A stretch of DNA of 43,857 nucleotides from Lysobacterales bacterium (GTDB taxonomy: Bacteria > Pseudomonadota > Gammaproteobacteria > Xanthomonadales > Rhodanobacteraceae): assembly GCA_017305055.1 (NCBI GenBank), contig JAFKMZ010000029.1:1-43857 (forward strand), given 5' to 3'. The translations under genes were made by a program, and so were the position numbers. Under the pieces are notes generated by a model. It had not been told where the DNA came from. It ran no database searches and was given only the letters and a program-made list of their open reading frames with translations. Of this stretch, positions 1 through 8,551 are shown in pieces. Numbering within the stretch: the stretch's first letter is position 1; every line of letters starts with the position of its first letter.

Positions 1-441
1 CGTCGTCGAGCCGTCGGTGTGCCAGCGGATGACGCCGATGCCGATGCCGGCCAGCGCAAGTCCGGCGAACTGGAAGGGCTGCACGCGCTCATGCGTGATC
101 GCGGCCGCCAGCAGGATGGTGAAGAAGGGCTGCGACTGCACCACGAGCGAGGCGAGGCCCGGCGCGATATAGCCCTTGATCGCGAAGAAGAGCAGGCCGA
201 ACTGGCCGGCGCCGATCAGGACGCCATAGGCGGCGAGCTTGCTCCACGGCACATCCGGGCGCTTCAGGAAGAAGACCGCCGGCAGGAGCGCGAAGGTGAA
301 GCGCAGCGCCGCGAAGAGCAGCGGCGGGAAGTGCTCGACGCCGATATGGATGACGACGAAATTCGTGCCCCAGACCACCATGACGGCGAGCGTGAGCAGC
401 GCGTCGCGGAAGGAGAGCGTTGTCGGGAGGGCTGGCTGCAC
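1..441 (-). CDS. eamA: EamA/DMT-family exporter, 5' part (gene runs off left edge)
   Basis: Translating the minus strand from a GTG at 441 gives 147 residues open to the window edge. The protein begins with a helix containing VMVVWGTNFVVIHIG, followed by PPLLFAALRF, GAGQFGLLFFAIKGY and LASLVVQSQPFFTILLAA. These match, segment by segment, the first EamA domain of E. coli EamA (YdeD), an inner-membrane exporter of O-acetylserine and cysteine. About five membrane segments are visible; the second EamA repeat would lie outside the window. An in-frame TGA about 36 bases upstream of the GTG limits alternative starts, and no strong ribosome site is seen. Leucine CTC is about as common as CTG and ACG is favoured for threonine, unlike the neighbouring genes, so recent acquisition is possible. 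Family assignment is firm; the exact substrate is inferred. Confidence 0.85.
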   Translation of the reverse strand, partial: MQPALPTTLSFRDALLTLAVMVVWGTNFVVIHIGVEHFPPLLFAALRFTFALLPAVFFLKRPDVPWSKLAAYGVLIGAGQFGLLFFAIKGYIAPGLASLVVQSQPFFTILLAAAITHERVQPFQFAGLALAGIGIGVIRWHTDGSTT

Positions 442-498
442 GGGACTGGCTTCGCCTGAGGTTTCGCGCAGCCAATATCACGCGGGTCGGCCCGACGG

Positions 499-1236
499 TT
501 AGGGCTGCCCGGCATGGCCGAGGGCCGCCAGGGTGGCGAGCGCGCGCTCAGCCGCGGCACATATGGCGGGCGGCGGCTCGGTGGGCAGCGCGCTGCCGCC
601 GTGTTCCTCCTGCACGCGGTAGTCGCCATGCGCCGGCCGCTTCAATACGGCATGGCTGTAGCGGCCGGCGATGAACACCAGCGACCACTCGCCGTAGCTG
701 GCGACCTCGGCCACGAAGGGTTGCACCAGGTAGGTGAGGTCGGCTGGCAGCGCGGCAATCGCGTGGTCGAGCGCTGCCTCGCCGGCGACACCGCGCAACG
801 TATGCCAGGCACCGCCGCTCACCGTCGGCTTGATCACCACCGGCTGGCCGTGCAGGTAGGTGAGCACGTTGCCGATCTGGTCGGCAGCGGCGACGTGGGT
901 GGGGATGACGGCGACGTCGCCACCGGCCAGGTCGAGCAGGTAGCGCTTGTCGCTGTTCCAGCGCAGCAGCTGGCTGTCGTTGATGGTGCGCACACCGAGC
1001 CGGTCCAGGCGGTCCAGCCAGGCCAGGAATTCCGGGTAGCGCTTGAAGTAGTCCCAGATGGTGCGGATCAGTACGGCGTCGAATGACGACCAGTCCACGC
1101 CGGGATCGGTCCACACGCAACTGACAGGCACCACGCCTTCGCCTTCCAGGCAATGCGCAAGATGGGTATCGTCCGGCTGGATGGCCGGCAGGTCGGCGCA
1201 GGTGGCGAACGCGATCCGGCGCGGGCGTGGTGACAT
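499..1236 (-). CDS. ATP-grasp family ligase, apparently truncated at the C-terminus
   Basis: The 245-residue product resembles the RimK/glutathione-synthetase-like ATP-grasp proteins of about 280-295 residues found in proteobacteria. Visible landmarks are the N-terminal segment RIAFATCADLP, IRTIWDYF (58-64), LRWNSDKRYL with Lys97, the nucleotide-binding lysine in VVIKPTVSGGAW (Lys136), QPF (172-174), GEWSLVFI (182-189) and the HAVLKRP-EHGGS stretch (195-215). Family members continue for another 45-50 residues, with an ARVD segment and an acidic LMELELIEP-type motif that holds the metal. Here the frame ends in GHAGQP and a TAA. The missing end lies exactly where the foreign-looking eamA gene begins. 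Probably inactive; it could be scored as a pseudogene. The true substrate of the family is unknown. Confidence 0.75.
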   Translation of the reverse strand: MSPRPRRIAFATCADLPAIQPDDTHLAHCLEGEGVVPVSCVWTDPGVDWSSFDAVLIRTIWDYFKRYPEFLAWLDRLDRLGVRTINDSQLLRWNSDKRYLLDLAGGDVAVIPTHVAAADQIGNVLTYLHGQPVVIKPTVSGGAWHTLRGVAGEAALDHAIAALPADLTYLVQPFVAEVASYGEWSLVFIAGRYSHAVLKRPAHGDYRVQEEHGGSALPTEPPPAICAAAERALATLAALGHAGQP

Positions 1237-1493
1237 GGACGTTGTGGTTTCTCCTGGTGGTGCTGCCGGAGCGCCGGCTTTGTTGCAGGAGCCCGCTTGC
1301 AGTCAGTGCTTCCCGTCGGATGACCGAAACGGATTGCCCGCCAGCAGGCCACTGCACCCGCGGTGACCGGGTCGCCGACGGGTTGGGACCGGGTACCGAT
1401 GTGGACTGGCAGTGCCGATATTAGCAGTCGCCTGCGCGGCCTGTGATCCATGGGACTGGCGCGGTGACCATGCGCAATGGCAAGGTAGCCGCC
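1237..1493. other. Divergent intergenic region, no gene seen
   Basis: This 257-base gap separates the ATP-grasp gene (minus) from the permease (plus). Start codons also occur at 1443 and 1470 in the permease frame, but the best ribosome site (AAGG at 1482-1485) serves the ATG at 1494. I see no convincing paired -35/-10 boxes, RNA gene or repeat here. Confidence 0.4.
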
Positions 1494-2819
1494 ATGCCCG
1501 ATCAAGCCGACCAGCAATACGCCCGCCGCCTGAACACCTGGGATGCGGCGATGATCGTCGTCGGCGGCATCATCGGCGCCGGTATTTTCCTGACCCCGTC
1601 CACGGTGGCGCAAAACACCGCCTCGGCGGCCGAGCTGCTCGTGCTGTGGGTGATTGGTGGCCTGCTGACCCTGGCTGGCGTGCTGGTCTACGCCGAGCTT
1701 GGCGCGCGGCGTCCGCAGGCTGGCGGTATCTACGTCTATCTGCGCGAGGCGTTCGGCTTGTTGCCGGCGTTCCTGTTCGGCTGGGCCATGGCGCTGGTCA
1801 ACTATCCGGGCAGCGTTGCCGCCGTGGCCACCATGTTTGCCGAGTACCTGAGCGTCGCCCTCGGCCTGCCGCCGCTGGTGTTCGCCAAGCCGCTCGCCGT
1901 GGGCGCCATCGTGTTCATCGTCGGTGTCAACCTGTTCGGCATCCGCGCCGGCGCCACCATGCAGAACCTGTTCACGCTGCTGAAGATTGCCGCGGTGGCG
2001 TTGCTGGTGATCGCCGGGCTGGTGCTGGCCGGCAAACAGCCAGGCCTGGCCTGGGCGCCGCCGACTACGCCGGTTTCGCGCTGGGCGTTCGCCGGCGCGC
2101 TGCTGCCGGTGCTGTTCTCCTACGGTGGATTCCATTATCTCAACGACCTGGCGGGCGAGGTGCGCAATCCCCAAAAGGTGTTGCCGCGGGCATTGGGGCT
2201 CGGCTTGACCGGTGTGGTGGTGTGCTATGTGCTGGCCAATTTTGCCTACCTGTCCGGGCTGGGCATGGATGGCCTGGCGGCCAGCACGGCGCCGGCGGCG
2301 GATCTCATGCGCAAGCTGCTGGGCGAGCGCGGGGCCACCCTGATCGCGGTCGGCATCGCCTGTTCCACCTTCGGCTACTGCACCATCGCCATTGCCGGTG
2401 GCGCGCGCGTGCTGCAGACGATGAGCGCCGACGGCGTGTTCTTCCGCGCCGCCGCCCGTATCGACCCACGTACGCGTGCGCCGCAGGTGGCGCTTGTCGT
2501 GCTCGGCTTGTGGGCCATCGTGTTGACCCTGTCCGGGAGCTTTGCCCAGTTGCTCAACTACTCCACGGTGGGCGAGTGGCTGGGGCACATCTTTGGCATC
2601 GGCACCATCTTCTGGTACCGGAAATATTGCCGCGACGAGCCGGTCAGCTACCGTGTGCCGCTCTATCCGCTGCTGCCGGTGATCTTCATGCTCACCGTCT
2701 GCGCGGTGATCGTGGCCAGCACCTGGCATGCACCGCGCGACGCCGGCATGAGCCTGGTGATCATCGCCCTGGGCGTGCCGGTGTATTACGTCTGGCGCTG
2801 GATCCGGCGTCGCAGCTGA
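1494..2819 (+). CDS. APC-superfamily amino acid permease
   Basis: The 441-residue protein is an integral membrane transporter of the amino acid-polyamine-organocation superfamily, probably moving amino acids by proton symport or exchange. The hallmark first helix MIVVGGIIGAGIFLTPS is at about residues 19-35. It is followed by YAELGARRPQAGGIYVYLREAFG, the conserved loop after helix 2 of this superfamily, and about twelve hydrophobic segments, ending in a basic tail (WRWIRRRS). I chose ATG 1494 because AAGG stands 8 bases upstream; starts at 1443 (GTG) or 1470 (ATG) would only add a polar extension. The sequence pattern resembles the basic/neutral amino-acid exchangers more than GABA permeases, but substrate cannot be read from sequence. 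It may share a transcript with the hydrolase gene that follows after 74 bases. Confidence 0.85.
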   Translation: MPDQADQQYARRLNTWDAAMIVVGGIIGAGIFLTPSTVAQNTASAAELLVLWVIGGLLTLAGVLVYAELGARRPQAGGIYVYLREAFGLLPAFLFGWAMALVNYPGSVAAVATMFAEYLSVALGLPPLVFAKPLAVGAIVFIVGVNLFGIRAGATMQNLFTLLKIAAVALLVIAGLVLAGKQPGLAWAPPTTPVSRWAFAGALLPVLFSYGGFHYLNDLAGEVRNPQKVLPRALGLGLTGVVVCYVLANFAYLSGLGMDGLAASTAPAADLMRKLLGERGATLIAVGIACSTFGYCTIAIAGGARVLQTMSADGVFFRAAARIDPRTRAPQVALVVLGLWAIVLTLSGSFAQLLNYSTVGEWLGHIFGIGTIFWYRKYCRDEPVSYRVPLYPLLPVIFMLTVCAVIVASTWHAPRDAGMSLVIIALGVPVYYVWRWIRRRS

Positions 2820-2893
2820 GGTGGGATGGCGCGTCAGGGGGCTCGACGATGACGCGCACGTCCCGATTCAGCGTCGCGCCGCATAATGGGTGC

Positions 2894-5056
2894 ATGTGGC
2901 AGCAAGGAAAGTGGTGGCGGCGCAGCGCGCATGGCGTCGGGCTGTGGCTGCTGGTGCTGACCACTGCCCACGCCGCCGACCCGCCCGTGATGGACCTGGC
3001 GTCCGCGGATATTGGCGCGCGCCTCCGGCTGGAGCAGGTGCAGCGCGCCGGCGCGCTGGAGCACGCCGCCGATGGCGTGGCCCAGCGTCGCTACACCTTC
3101 GCGCCGGCGGCACGGCCACGCGTGGTGATCGAGCCGGAACGTGGGACTTGGGATTGGTCCGCCCAGGGTGAACTGCACCTGCGCGTACAGGACGCCATGG
3201 CCTGGCCGGTCACGCTGGATGTGGTGGTGACCGATGCTGACAAGCGCCAGTTGCAGGCGCGCGTGGGTGTGGCCCCGGGCCCGGCGCAGACCGTGGTGGT
3301 GCCGCTGCACGCCACCTCGCCACGCAGCCAGGGCATGCAGACGGCCCCGCCAATGCCCTTCATCGGTCAGGGTCGGCCCGTCTTGCTGGCCACCAGCGTC
3401 AGTGGGGCGGTCGATCTGCGCGCGGTGCGCTCGGTGCGCCTGGGCATGCCAGCGCCGACCGCGCCCCAGACTTTGCTGTTTGGTGGCATGCGGACGGTCG
3501 CGGGCGAACCGATGCTGCGCGCCGCCTATACCGCCATCGTCGACCCGTTTGGACAGTTCACCCGCGCGCAGTGGCCGGAGAAGGTCGACACCGCCGAGGC
3601 CTTGCGCGCGGCCCAGCGCACGGACCTGCTTGTGCTGGAGCAGGATCGCGGTGGGACGCCGCGGCGGGATGCGTATGGCGGACGGCTGGACGGCCAGGCC
3701 TTGACGCGGACCGGATGGTTCCATACCCAGAAGGCTGCAGGGCGCTGGCAGCTGGTGACGCCGGACGGCCATGCGTTTTTCTCGCTGGGCGTGAATGCGG
3801 TGGCCGCCGACGGCGGACGCAGCTATGTCCAGGGGCGCGGGTTCATGTTCACCGGATTGCCGCCGGACACCGGTGACTGGGCGGCGTTTTATGGCAACAG
3901 CGACAGCCGCGCGCCGGACCAGGCGGCGAGCCAGGGCATCGGCTACAACCACGGGCGCTGGTTCGACTTCTATGCGGCGAACCTCTACCGGGCCGATGGC
4001 CAGGGCTGGCTGGCTGCCTGGCGCGATCGCACCCTGGCCCGCCTGCAGGCCTGGGGCTTCAACACCGTCGGCAACTGGAGCGACCCCGCCCTCGGGCTGG
4101 CGCATCGCTTGCCGTATACGCGCTCGATCAACATCGCCGGGGTATATGCCAACGTCGCAAGTGGCTACGACTACTGGGGCCGCATGCCTGATCCGTTCGA
4201 TCCGCGCTTCGTGCAGGCCACCGAGGCCGCCGTCATCCAGGCCACGGCCGGCGTGGTGGATGATCCGTATCTCCTTGGCTACTTTGCCGACAACGAGCTG
4301 GCGTGGGCCGGCGCGGGGCCACAAGGGCGCTGGGGACTCGCCGTGGGAACGCTGGCCGGCGACTCCCGCAGTCCGGCCAAGCAGGCGTTCATCGCCGCGC
4401 TGCGCAAAAAGTATGTCGCGCCGGAAACCCTGGGCGCGGCGTGGGGCATAGCGCTGGGTTCCTGGCGCGCCCTGGAGGCCACCGGCTTTGCCGCACCCGA
4501 GCCGGCGGAGGCGTATCCGGCGATTGCCCAGGACTACAGCGCGTGGCTGCGGCAGTACGCGGATACCTATTTCCGCACCGTGCGCGAGGCCTTGCGCCGG
4601 CATGACCCACATCACCTGTTCCTGGGCGGCCGCTTCGCGGTGAACACGCCGGAGGCGGTGGCGGCCTGCGCGCAGTATTGCGACGTGGTGAGCTTCAACG
4701 TGTACGCCGACCTGCCGCAGCATGGCTTCGACACCGCTGCCTTGCGCCAACTGGACAAGCCGGCCCTGATCAGCGAGTTCCATTTCGGCTCGACCGACCG
4801 TGGCCCGTTCGGTGCTGGCGTGGTCGCCGTGGCCAACGAGGCCGCGCGTGGCCCGGCCTATGCGCGCTTCGTCGCTGCCGCCGCAGCCAATCCGGACATC
4901 GTTGGCGTGCACTGGTTCGGGTATGTCGACCAACCGGTCACCGGCCGGCTGCTGGATGGCGAGAACAGCCACGTCGGCCTGGTCGGCATCACCGACCTGC
5001 CGTTCACCGGCTTTGTGCGTGCGGTGCGGGCGGCCAACCGCGCCACGGTCCATTGA
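2894..5056 (+). CDS. Secreted agarase-like glycoside hydrolase (GH50/GH42-like TIM barrel)
   Basis: With ATG 2894 the protein has 720 residues and starts with a clear signal peptide: basic WRR segment, hydrophobic GLWLLVLTTAHA, then an A-H-A/A cleavage near residue 27. Residues about 30-260 look like a beta-sandwich N-domain. From about 273 the phrase GWFHTQKAAGRWQLVTPDGH leads into a TIM-barrel catalytic domain typical of beta-agarases and related retaining hydrolases. The pair of carboxylates expected for clan GH-A is visible: Asn467-Glu468 in YFADNELAW (acid/base) and Glu628 in LISEFHFGS (nucleophile). GVHWFGYVDQP near the end fits the last barrel strand. An upstream ATG at 2849 would bury the signal peptide. 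It should act on a galactan-type or other polysaccharide outside the inner membrane; agar itself is only one possibility. Confidence 0.75.
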   Translation: MWQQGKWWRRSAHGVGLWLLVLTTAHAADPPVMDLASADIGARLRLEQVQRAGALEHAADGVAQRRYTFAPAARPRVVIEPERGTWDWSAQGELHLRVQDAMAWPVTLDVVVTDADKRQLQARVGVAPGPAQTVVVPLHATSPRSQGMQTAPPMPFIGQGRPVLLATSVSGAVDLRAVRSVRLGMPAPTAPQTLLFGGMRTVAGEPMLRAAYTAIVDPFGQFTRAQWPEKVDTAEALRAAQRTDLLVLEQDRGGTPRRDAYGGRLDGQALTRTGWFHTQKAAGRWQLVTPDGHAFFSLGVNAVAADGGRSYVQGRGFMFTGLPPDTGDWAAFYGNSDSRAPDQAASQGIGYNHGRWFDFYAANLYRADGQGWLAAWRDRTLARLQAWGFNTVGNWSDPALGLAHRLPYTRSINIAGVYANVASGYDYWGRMPDPFDPRFVQATEAAVIQATAGVVDDPYLLGYFADNELAWAGAGPQGRWGLAVGTLAGDSRSPAKQAFIAALRKKYVAPETLGAAWGIALGSWRALEATGFAAPEPAEAYPAIAQDYSAWLRQYADTYFRTVREALRRHDPHHLFLGGRFAVNTPEAVAACAQYCDVVSFNVYADLPQHGFDTAALRQLDKPALISEFHFGSTDRGPFGAGVVAVANEAARGPAYARFVAAAAANPDIVGVHWFGYVDQPVTGRLLDGENSHVGLVGITDLPFTGFVRAVRAANRATVH

Positions 5057-5074
5057 GCGTCCGACGCCGGCAAC

Positions 5075-5482
5075 CTACGCCAGGGTCGTGGCGATGCCGA
5101 AGCCGACGGCGGTGACCATGGCCACCGCCATGCAGGCGCTGCCCAGGCGCACGCGGTGCGCATCGATGCGCGGCGTGAGGCGCCAGACCAGTACCGCGCC
5201 GATCAGCATGTTGAGTACCAGCATCCAGCGCAGCAGTCCGGAGCGCAGCAGCGCGCCATAAGGCGGCTGCAGATGGCCCTCCACGGCGGCGGCAATGGCG
5301 ATCAGGCCCAGGCCGACCAGGCTCCACAGCAGGCAGGCGAGGTACAGGCGGTTGAACACCACGCCGCCACGCTCGGCCCAGCGCAGCACGCACCAGCCGA
5401 TACCAGCCGCCGCCAGCGCCACCACGGAGCTGTACAACACCCACCACAGCAAGGTGCTGAGTATCGTGAGCGCGGTGGTCAC
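5075..5482 (-). CDS. Small integral membrane protein of unknown function
   Basis: 135 residues, starting at a GTG whose last bases overlap the stop codon of the upstream gene (GTGA at 5479-5482); this overlap decides the start. Four hydrophobic segments are evident: ILSTLLWWVLYSSVVALAAAGI, RLYLACLLWSLVGLGLIAIAAA, RWMLVLNMLIGAVLVW and LGSACMAVAMVTAVGFGIATT. No catalytic motif or known family was recognised. It is translationally coupled to the Mpo1-like gene, so the two may work together at the inner membrane. It converges with the hydrolase gene across an 18-base gap. Confidence 0.65.
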   Translation of the reverse strand: MTTALTILSTLLWWVLYSSVVALAAAGIGWCVLRWAERGGVVFNRLYLACLLWSLVGLGLIAIAAAVEGHLQPPYGALLRSGLLRWMLVLNMLIGAVLVWRLTPRIDAHRVRLGSACMAVAMVTAVGFGIATTLA

Positions 5483-5949
5483 AAGGCCAGCCGTACGCCG
5501 AGCCGGCGCAGCAGTTTGGCCATCAGCCAGGCCGGCCCGATGAGCAGGTAGGACAGGTCGGTGAGGAAGCTTGGCCGGCGCCCCTCGAAGTGGTGGCCGA
5601 TGAACTGGCCGACCCAGGCCACCACGAACACGACGATGGCTGCGCGCAGCAGTGTCGCCATGCCGAACTCCGTCGCCAGCAGGTGGGTGATCAGCGCCAG
5701 GATGGCAAACACGACCAGCAGGGCCACGGCCAGGCGGTGCGACCGCTTCCAATACCAGTAGAACGACAGCACGATGACCATGACCGCCCAGGCGCCGGGG
5801 CGCAGCTGCGATTCGGGTACCGGCACGGTCCACAGCATGGCGATCACCGCCCACACGATCGGCGGCACGCACAGCCAGTGCGCCACCTGGTTCACCGGGT
5901 TGCGGTGGTCGGCGCTGTAGCTGTCCAGCCATTCCTGCATGCTGCGCAT
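5479..5949 (-). CDS. Mpo1-like (DUF962) membrane protein
   Basis: 156 residues matching the DUF962/Mpo1 family. The conserved N-terminal HRNPVNQVAHWLCVPP (15-30) and the later GHHFEGRRPSFLTDL carry the histidines that, in yeast Mpo1, bind iron for alpha-oxidation of 2-hydroxy fatty acids. Between them are several hydrophobic helices (IVWAVIAMLW, WAVMVIVLSFYWYW, LAVALLVVFAILALI, AAIVVFVVAWVGQFIG). Length and motif order are normal for the bacterial members. A dioxygenase role is known for the yeast protein; in bacteria it is inferred. First gene of a two-gene unit with the downstream membrane protein. Confidence 0.85.
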   Translation of the reverse strand: MRSMQEWLDSYSADHRNPVNQVAHWLCVPPIVWAVIAMLWTVPVPESQLRPGAWAVMVIVLSFYWYWKRSHRLAVALLVVFAILALITHLLATEFGMATLLRAAIVVFVVAWVGQFIGHHFEGRRPSFLTDLSYLLIGPAWLMAKLLRRLGVRLAL

Positions 5950-5980
5950 GGCTTCATTCCACCGCGGTGGCCGGAGGGCG

Positions 5981-6313
5981 TCAATGGGCGCCGGAGCGCG
6001 AGAACAGGTTCAGTACCAGCACCCCGGCGACGATCAGTGCAATCCCGCACACCCCGGCGGGGTCCAGCTTCTGGCGGAACACGGTGACGCCGATCAGGGC
6101 GATCAGCGCTGTGCCGGCTCCTGACCATACCGCGTAGGCGATGCCGATCGGGATGTGGCGGAGGGTGAGGCTGAGAAAGTAGAACGCCACCACATAGCCG
6201 ATGACGACCACACTGCTCGGCGCCAGGCGGGTGAACCCCGCGCTGGCCTGCAGCGCGCTGGTGGCCACCACTTCGGCGCCGATGGCCACTGCCAGGTTCA
6301 GCCAGGCGTTCAT
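5981..6313 (-). CDS. emrE: SMR-family multidrug efflux protein, EmrE type
   Basis: 110 residues with four hydrophobic helices and the membrane-embedded glutamate of the small multidrug resistance family (Glu14 in [12 protein letters not shown]). The signature [17 protein letters not shown] is present, and the segments GFTRLAPS and LNLFSRS closely follow E. coli EmrE (GFTRLWPS, INLLSRS). EmrE-type proteins form antiparallel dimers that exchange protons for lipophilic cations at the inner membrane. The ATG overlaps the purC stop as ATGA (6310-6313), so purC stop and this start are coupled and both genes are probably on one transcript. The related guanidinium exporters (Gdx/SugE) differ in helix 1 and 3 motifs, so EmrE type is favoured. 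Confidence 0.85.
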   Translation of the reverse strand: MNAWLNLAVAIGAEVVATSALQASAGFTRLAPSSVVVIGYVVAFYFLSLTLRHIPIGIAYAVWSGAGTALIALIGVTVFRQKLDPAGVCGIALIVAGVLVLNLFSRSGAH

Positions 6314-7209
6314 GCCGCCAGCTGGATGCCGGCCAGCCGCTGCAGTGCCTCGGCGTACTTGGCTGCGGTCTGGGCGACGATCCGGTCGGGGATCACCGGG
6401 CCCGGCGCAGTCTTGTTCCAGTCCTGGGTCTCCAGCCAGTCGCGCACGAACTGTTTGTCGTAGCTCGGCGGGCTGATCCCCGTGCGGTAGGTCTCGGCGG
6501 GCCAGAAGCGCGAGGAGTCGGGGGTGAGCATTTCGTCCATCACGTACAGCTTGCCTTCGGCGTCGGTGCCGAACTCGAACTTGGTGTCGGCAATGATGAT
6601 GCCGCGCTCGGCAGCGTACGCCGCCGCCCAGCGGTAGATGGCCAGGGTGGCGTCGCGGACCCGAGTCGCCAATTCGGTACCGATTTCGGCTGCCACCTGG
6701 CCGAAGCTGACGTTCTCGTCATGCTGCCCCGAGGCGGCCTTGGTCGAGGGGGTGAAGATCGGCTCGGGCAGCTGCTGGGCCTGCTGCAGCCCGGCCGGCA
6801 GGCGGATGCCGCACAGCGCGCCGCTGGCCTGGTAGTCCTTCCAGCCTGAGCCGATCAGGTAGCCACGGGCGATCGCCTCCACCGGCAGCGGGCGCAGGCG
6901 GCGCACCACCACCGAACGCCGGGCGTAGAGGGCACTGTCCGCGCTGGCCGGCAGGACTTCCGCCAGCGGCACATCGAGCAGGTGGTTCGGCATCAGGTGC
7001 GCGGTGTGGGCGAACCAGAAATTGGAGATCTGCGTCAGCATCTCGCCCTTGCCGGGGATCGGGTTGGGCAGCACCACGTCGAACGCCGAGAGCCGGTCGG
7101 TGGCCACCATCAGCAGGCGCTCGCCCGGCAGCGCATAGACGTCGCGGACCTTGCCGCGATGGAGCAGTTCGAGCTCGGGCAGGTTTGATTGCGGCAAGGT
7201 GGTGGTCAC
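6310..7209 (-). CDS. purC: Phosphoribosylaminoimidazole-succinocarboxamide synthase (SAICAR synthetase)
   Basis: 299 residues. It joins aspartate to CAIR with ATP in step 8 of purine synthesis in the cytoplasm. [11 protein letters not shown] near the N-terminus is the nucleotide-binding start of the family; [17 protein letters not shown] and [10 protein letters not shown] followed by [13 protein letters not shown] are the family signatures. I chose GTG 7209, giving [13 protein letters not shown], because this matches the start of the xanthomonad long-form PurC; the reading frame stays open upstream but that part has no family similarity. The gene is divergent from the cytochrome c gene and coupled to emrE. 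Confidence 0.95.
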   Translation of the reverse strand: MTTTLPQSNLPELELLHRGKVRDVYALPGERLLMVATDRLSAFDVVLPNPIPGKGEMLTQISNFWFAHTAHLMPNHLLDVPLAEVLPASADSALYARRSVVVRRLRPLPVEAIARGYLIGSGWKDYQASGALCGIRLPAGLQQAQQLPEPIFTPSTKAASGQHDENVSFGQVAAEIGTELATRVRDATLAIYRWAAAYAAERGIIIADTKFEFGTDAEGKLYVMDEMLTPDSSRFWPAETYRTGISPPSYDKQFVRDWLETQDWNKTAPGPVIPDRIVAQTAAKYAEALQRLAGIQLAA

Positions 7210-7278
7210 GTCAGGGGTATCCGCGGGCTGGAGCAAGCCCCATTCTAACCGCGGCGGCGCGGGACCATGCTGCGGCGC

Positions 7279-7287
7279 TGCTAGAAT
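7279..7287 (+). promoter_or_regulatory. Extended -10 box for the cytochrome c-djlA genes
   Basis: TGCTAGAAT fits the extended -10 pattern (TGn followed by a TATAAT-like hexamer) and lies 28 bases before the cytochrome start. No good -35 is visible, as is common for extended -10 promoters. Seen by eye only. Confidence 0.4.
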
Positions 7288-7315
7288 CGCGGGTTTCCGC
7301 GGCTCGTGTTGCCCG

Positions 7316-7639
7316 ATGCGCATTTCGATCTTGGTGGCCTGCTGGATGTTGGCTGCCGCCCCCCTGTCCATGGCGCAGGCCGCTGCGCCGGCGCCGCCGA
7401 GCCGTCTTGGCCTGTGTGCGGCCTGCCACGGCGCGGAGGGCCAGGCACGCCTGCCCGGCGTGCCGAACCTGGCCGGCCAGCGCCTGGACTACCTGCGCGA
7501 CGCCTTGCGCCAGTATCGTGATGGCCGGCGCAGTGCGCCGGTGATGCGCACGGCCGTGGGCCCGCTGAGTGACGTCGAGCTCGAGGCGCTGGCAACCTGG
7601 TACAGCGACCAGGCCCCGGCGGCGCGGACCCGGCCATGA
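7316..7639 (+). CDS. Periplasmic monohaem cytochrome c (c553/c5-like)
   Basis: 107 residues with a signal peptide ([22 protein letters not shown]) and one haem-attachment motif, CAACH, at residues 34-38. [13 protein letters not shown] is the typical c553-type segment after the haem site and Met77 in RSAPVM is the likely sixth ligand. Such proteins shuttle electrons in the periplasm or are linked to oxidases. The reading frame stays open upstream, but only ATG 7316 gives an export signal. Its stop overlaps the start of djlA (ATGA at 7636-7639), so the two are co-transcribed. The electron partner is not known from the sequence. Confidence 0.9.
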   Translation: MRISILVACWMLAAAPLSMAQAAAPAPPSRLGLCAACHGAEGQARLPGVPNLAGQRLDYLRDALRQYRDGRRSAPVMRTAVGPLSDVELEALATWYSDQAPAARTRP

Positions 7640-8451
7640 GCTTCGGTTACACCTTGTGGTTCGCATTTTTCGGCCTGATCATCGGCCGGCTGCCTGGAGC
7701 CGTCACCGGCGCGATCATCGGCTTCATCCTGGACAACCTGCGTCACAGCCAGCGCAAGCGCGCGATTCCGGAAGCCGGCGGCTTTGTCGGCCCGCTGTTC
7801 ACCCTGCTGGGTGCGGTGGCCAAATCCGATGGCCGGGTGTCGGAAGCCGAGATTGCCGTGGCCGAGCGCCTGATGACGCGCATGGGCCTGCGCCCCGAGC
7901 AGCGCCAGCAGGCGGTGGCCAGCTTCAACCGGGGAAAGCAGCCAGAGTTCGATGTCACCGGCACCATCGACGAACTGCGGCGCTGGGTCGGCGTGCGCCG
8001 CGACCACGCCTTCCCGGTGCTCGACGTGGTGATCGAGACGGTGCTGGCCGAAGGCCGTCCGTCGCCGGAAAAGATGGCGATCCTGCGCCAGCTGGCATTT
8101 GCACTGCGGGTCAGCGACATGGAGTTGATGGCACTGCTGGCAATGAAGGGCTATGCCTGGAATGCCGGGGGGAATGCGCGCGGCCGCAGCGGCAGCTGGG
8201 GGCCTGGGAGTGGCAGCGGCTACGTGCCGCCGCAGCGCAATACCCAGGGCCCGGATCCCTATACCGTGCTGGGCATCGATCGCAATGCCGACGAGCGCGC
8301 CGTCAAGCGGGCCTACCGCAAGCTGATCTCCGAGCACCACCCCGACCGCCTGGGCGACCTGCCCGAAGACATGCGCCGCCAGGCCGAGTCGCGCGCCAGC
8401 GAGATCAATGCCGCCTACGACCGCATCAAGGAAATGCGCGGCTTCCATTAG
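7636..8451 (+). CDS. djlA: Membrane-anchored J-domain co-chaperone DjlA
   Basis: 271 residues with the three-part DjlA layout: an N-terminal membrane helix with glycines ([20 protein letters not shown]), a TerB-like helical domain (about 45-165, starting [21 protein letters not shown]), a Gly/Ser-rich linker ([13 protein letters not shown]), and a C-terminal J domain with the HPD triad at residues 235-237. DjlA stimulates the ATPase of DnaK at the inner membrane and is linked to envelope stress signalling in enterics. The start overlaps the cytochrome stop by ATGA. Confidence 0.93.
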   Translation: MSFGYTLWFAFFGLIIGRLPGAVTGAIIGFILDNLRHSQRKRAIPEAGGFVGPLFTLLGAVAKSDGRVSEAEIAVAERLMTRMGLRPEQRQQAVASFNRGKQPEFDVTGTIDELRRWVGVRRDHAFPVLDVVIETVLAEGRPSPEKMAILRQLAFALRVSDMELMALLAMKGYAWNAGGNARGRSGSWGPGSGSGYVPPQRNTQGPDPYTVLGIDRNADERAVKRAYRKLISEHHPDRLGDLPEDMRRQAESRASEINAAYDRIKEMRGFH

Positions 8452-8517
8452 GAGCGGGGGCGCTGCGATGACGCACCGGGAGTGGCGGGCCGTGCACATC
8501 GTCCCTGGGCGGTCGCC

Positions 8518-8523
8518 TACAAT
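8518..8523 (+). promoter_or_regulatory. Candidate -10 box for rpe
   Basis: TACAAT 29 bases before the rpe ATG. A -35 match is poor. Ribosome site GGAAG follows at 8543-8547. Confidence 0.35.
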
Positions 8524-8551
8524 ACGGGACTCCTCTCAAGCTGGAAGTCCC

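Noticed and set aside
1068-2729. Long minus-strand frame (553 codons) across the APC permease
   Set aside because: His/Gln/Arg-rich shadow; the plus frame gives a normal 12-helix transporter.
2834-5053. Long open frame (about 739 codons) antisense to the glycoside hydrolase
   Set aside because: It is a GC-driven shadow frame with low-complexity Arg/His/Gly content and no domain; the sense frame has signal peptide and catalytic residues.
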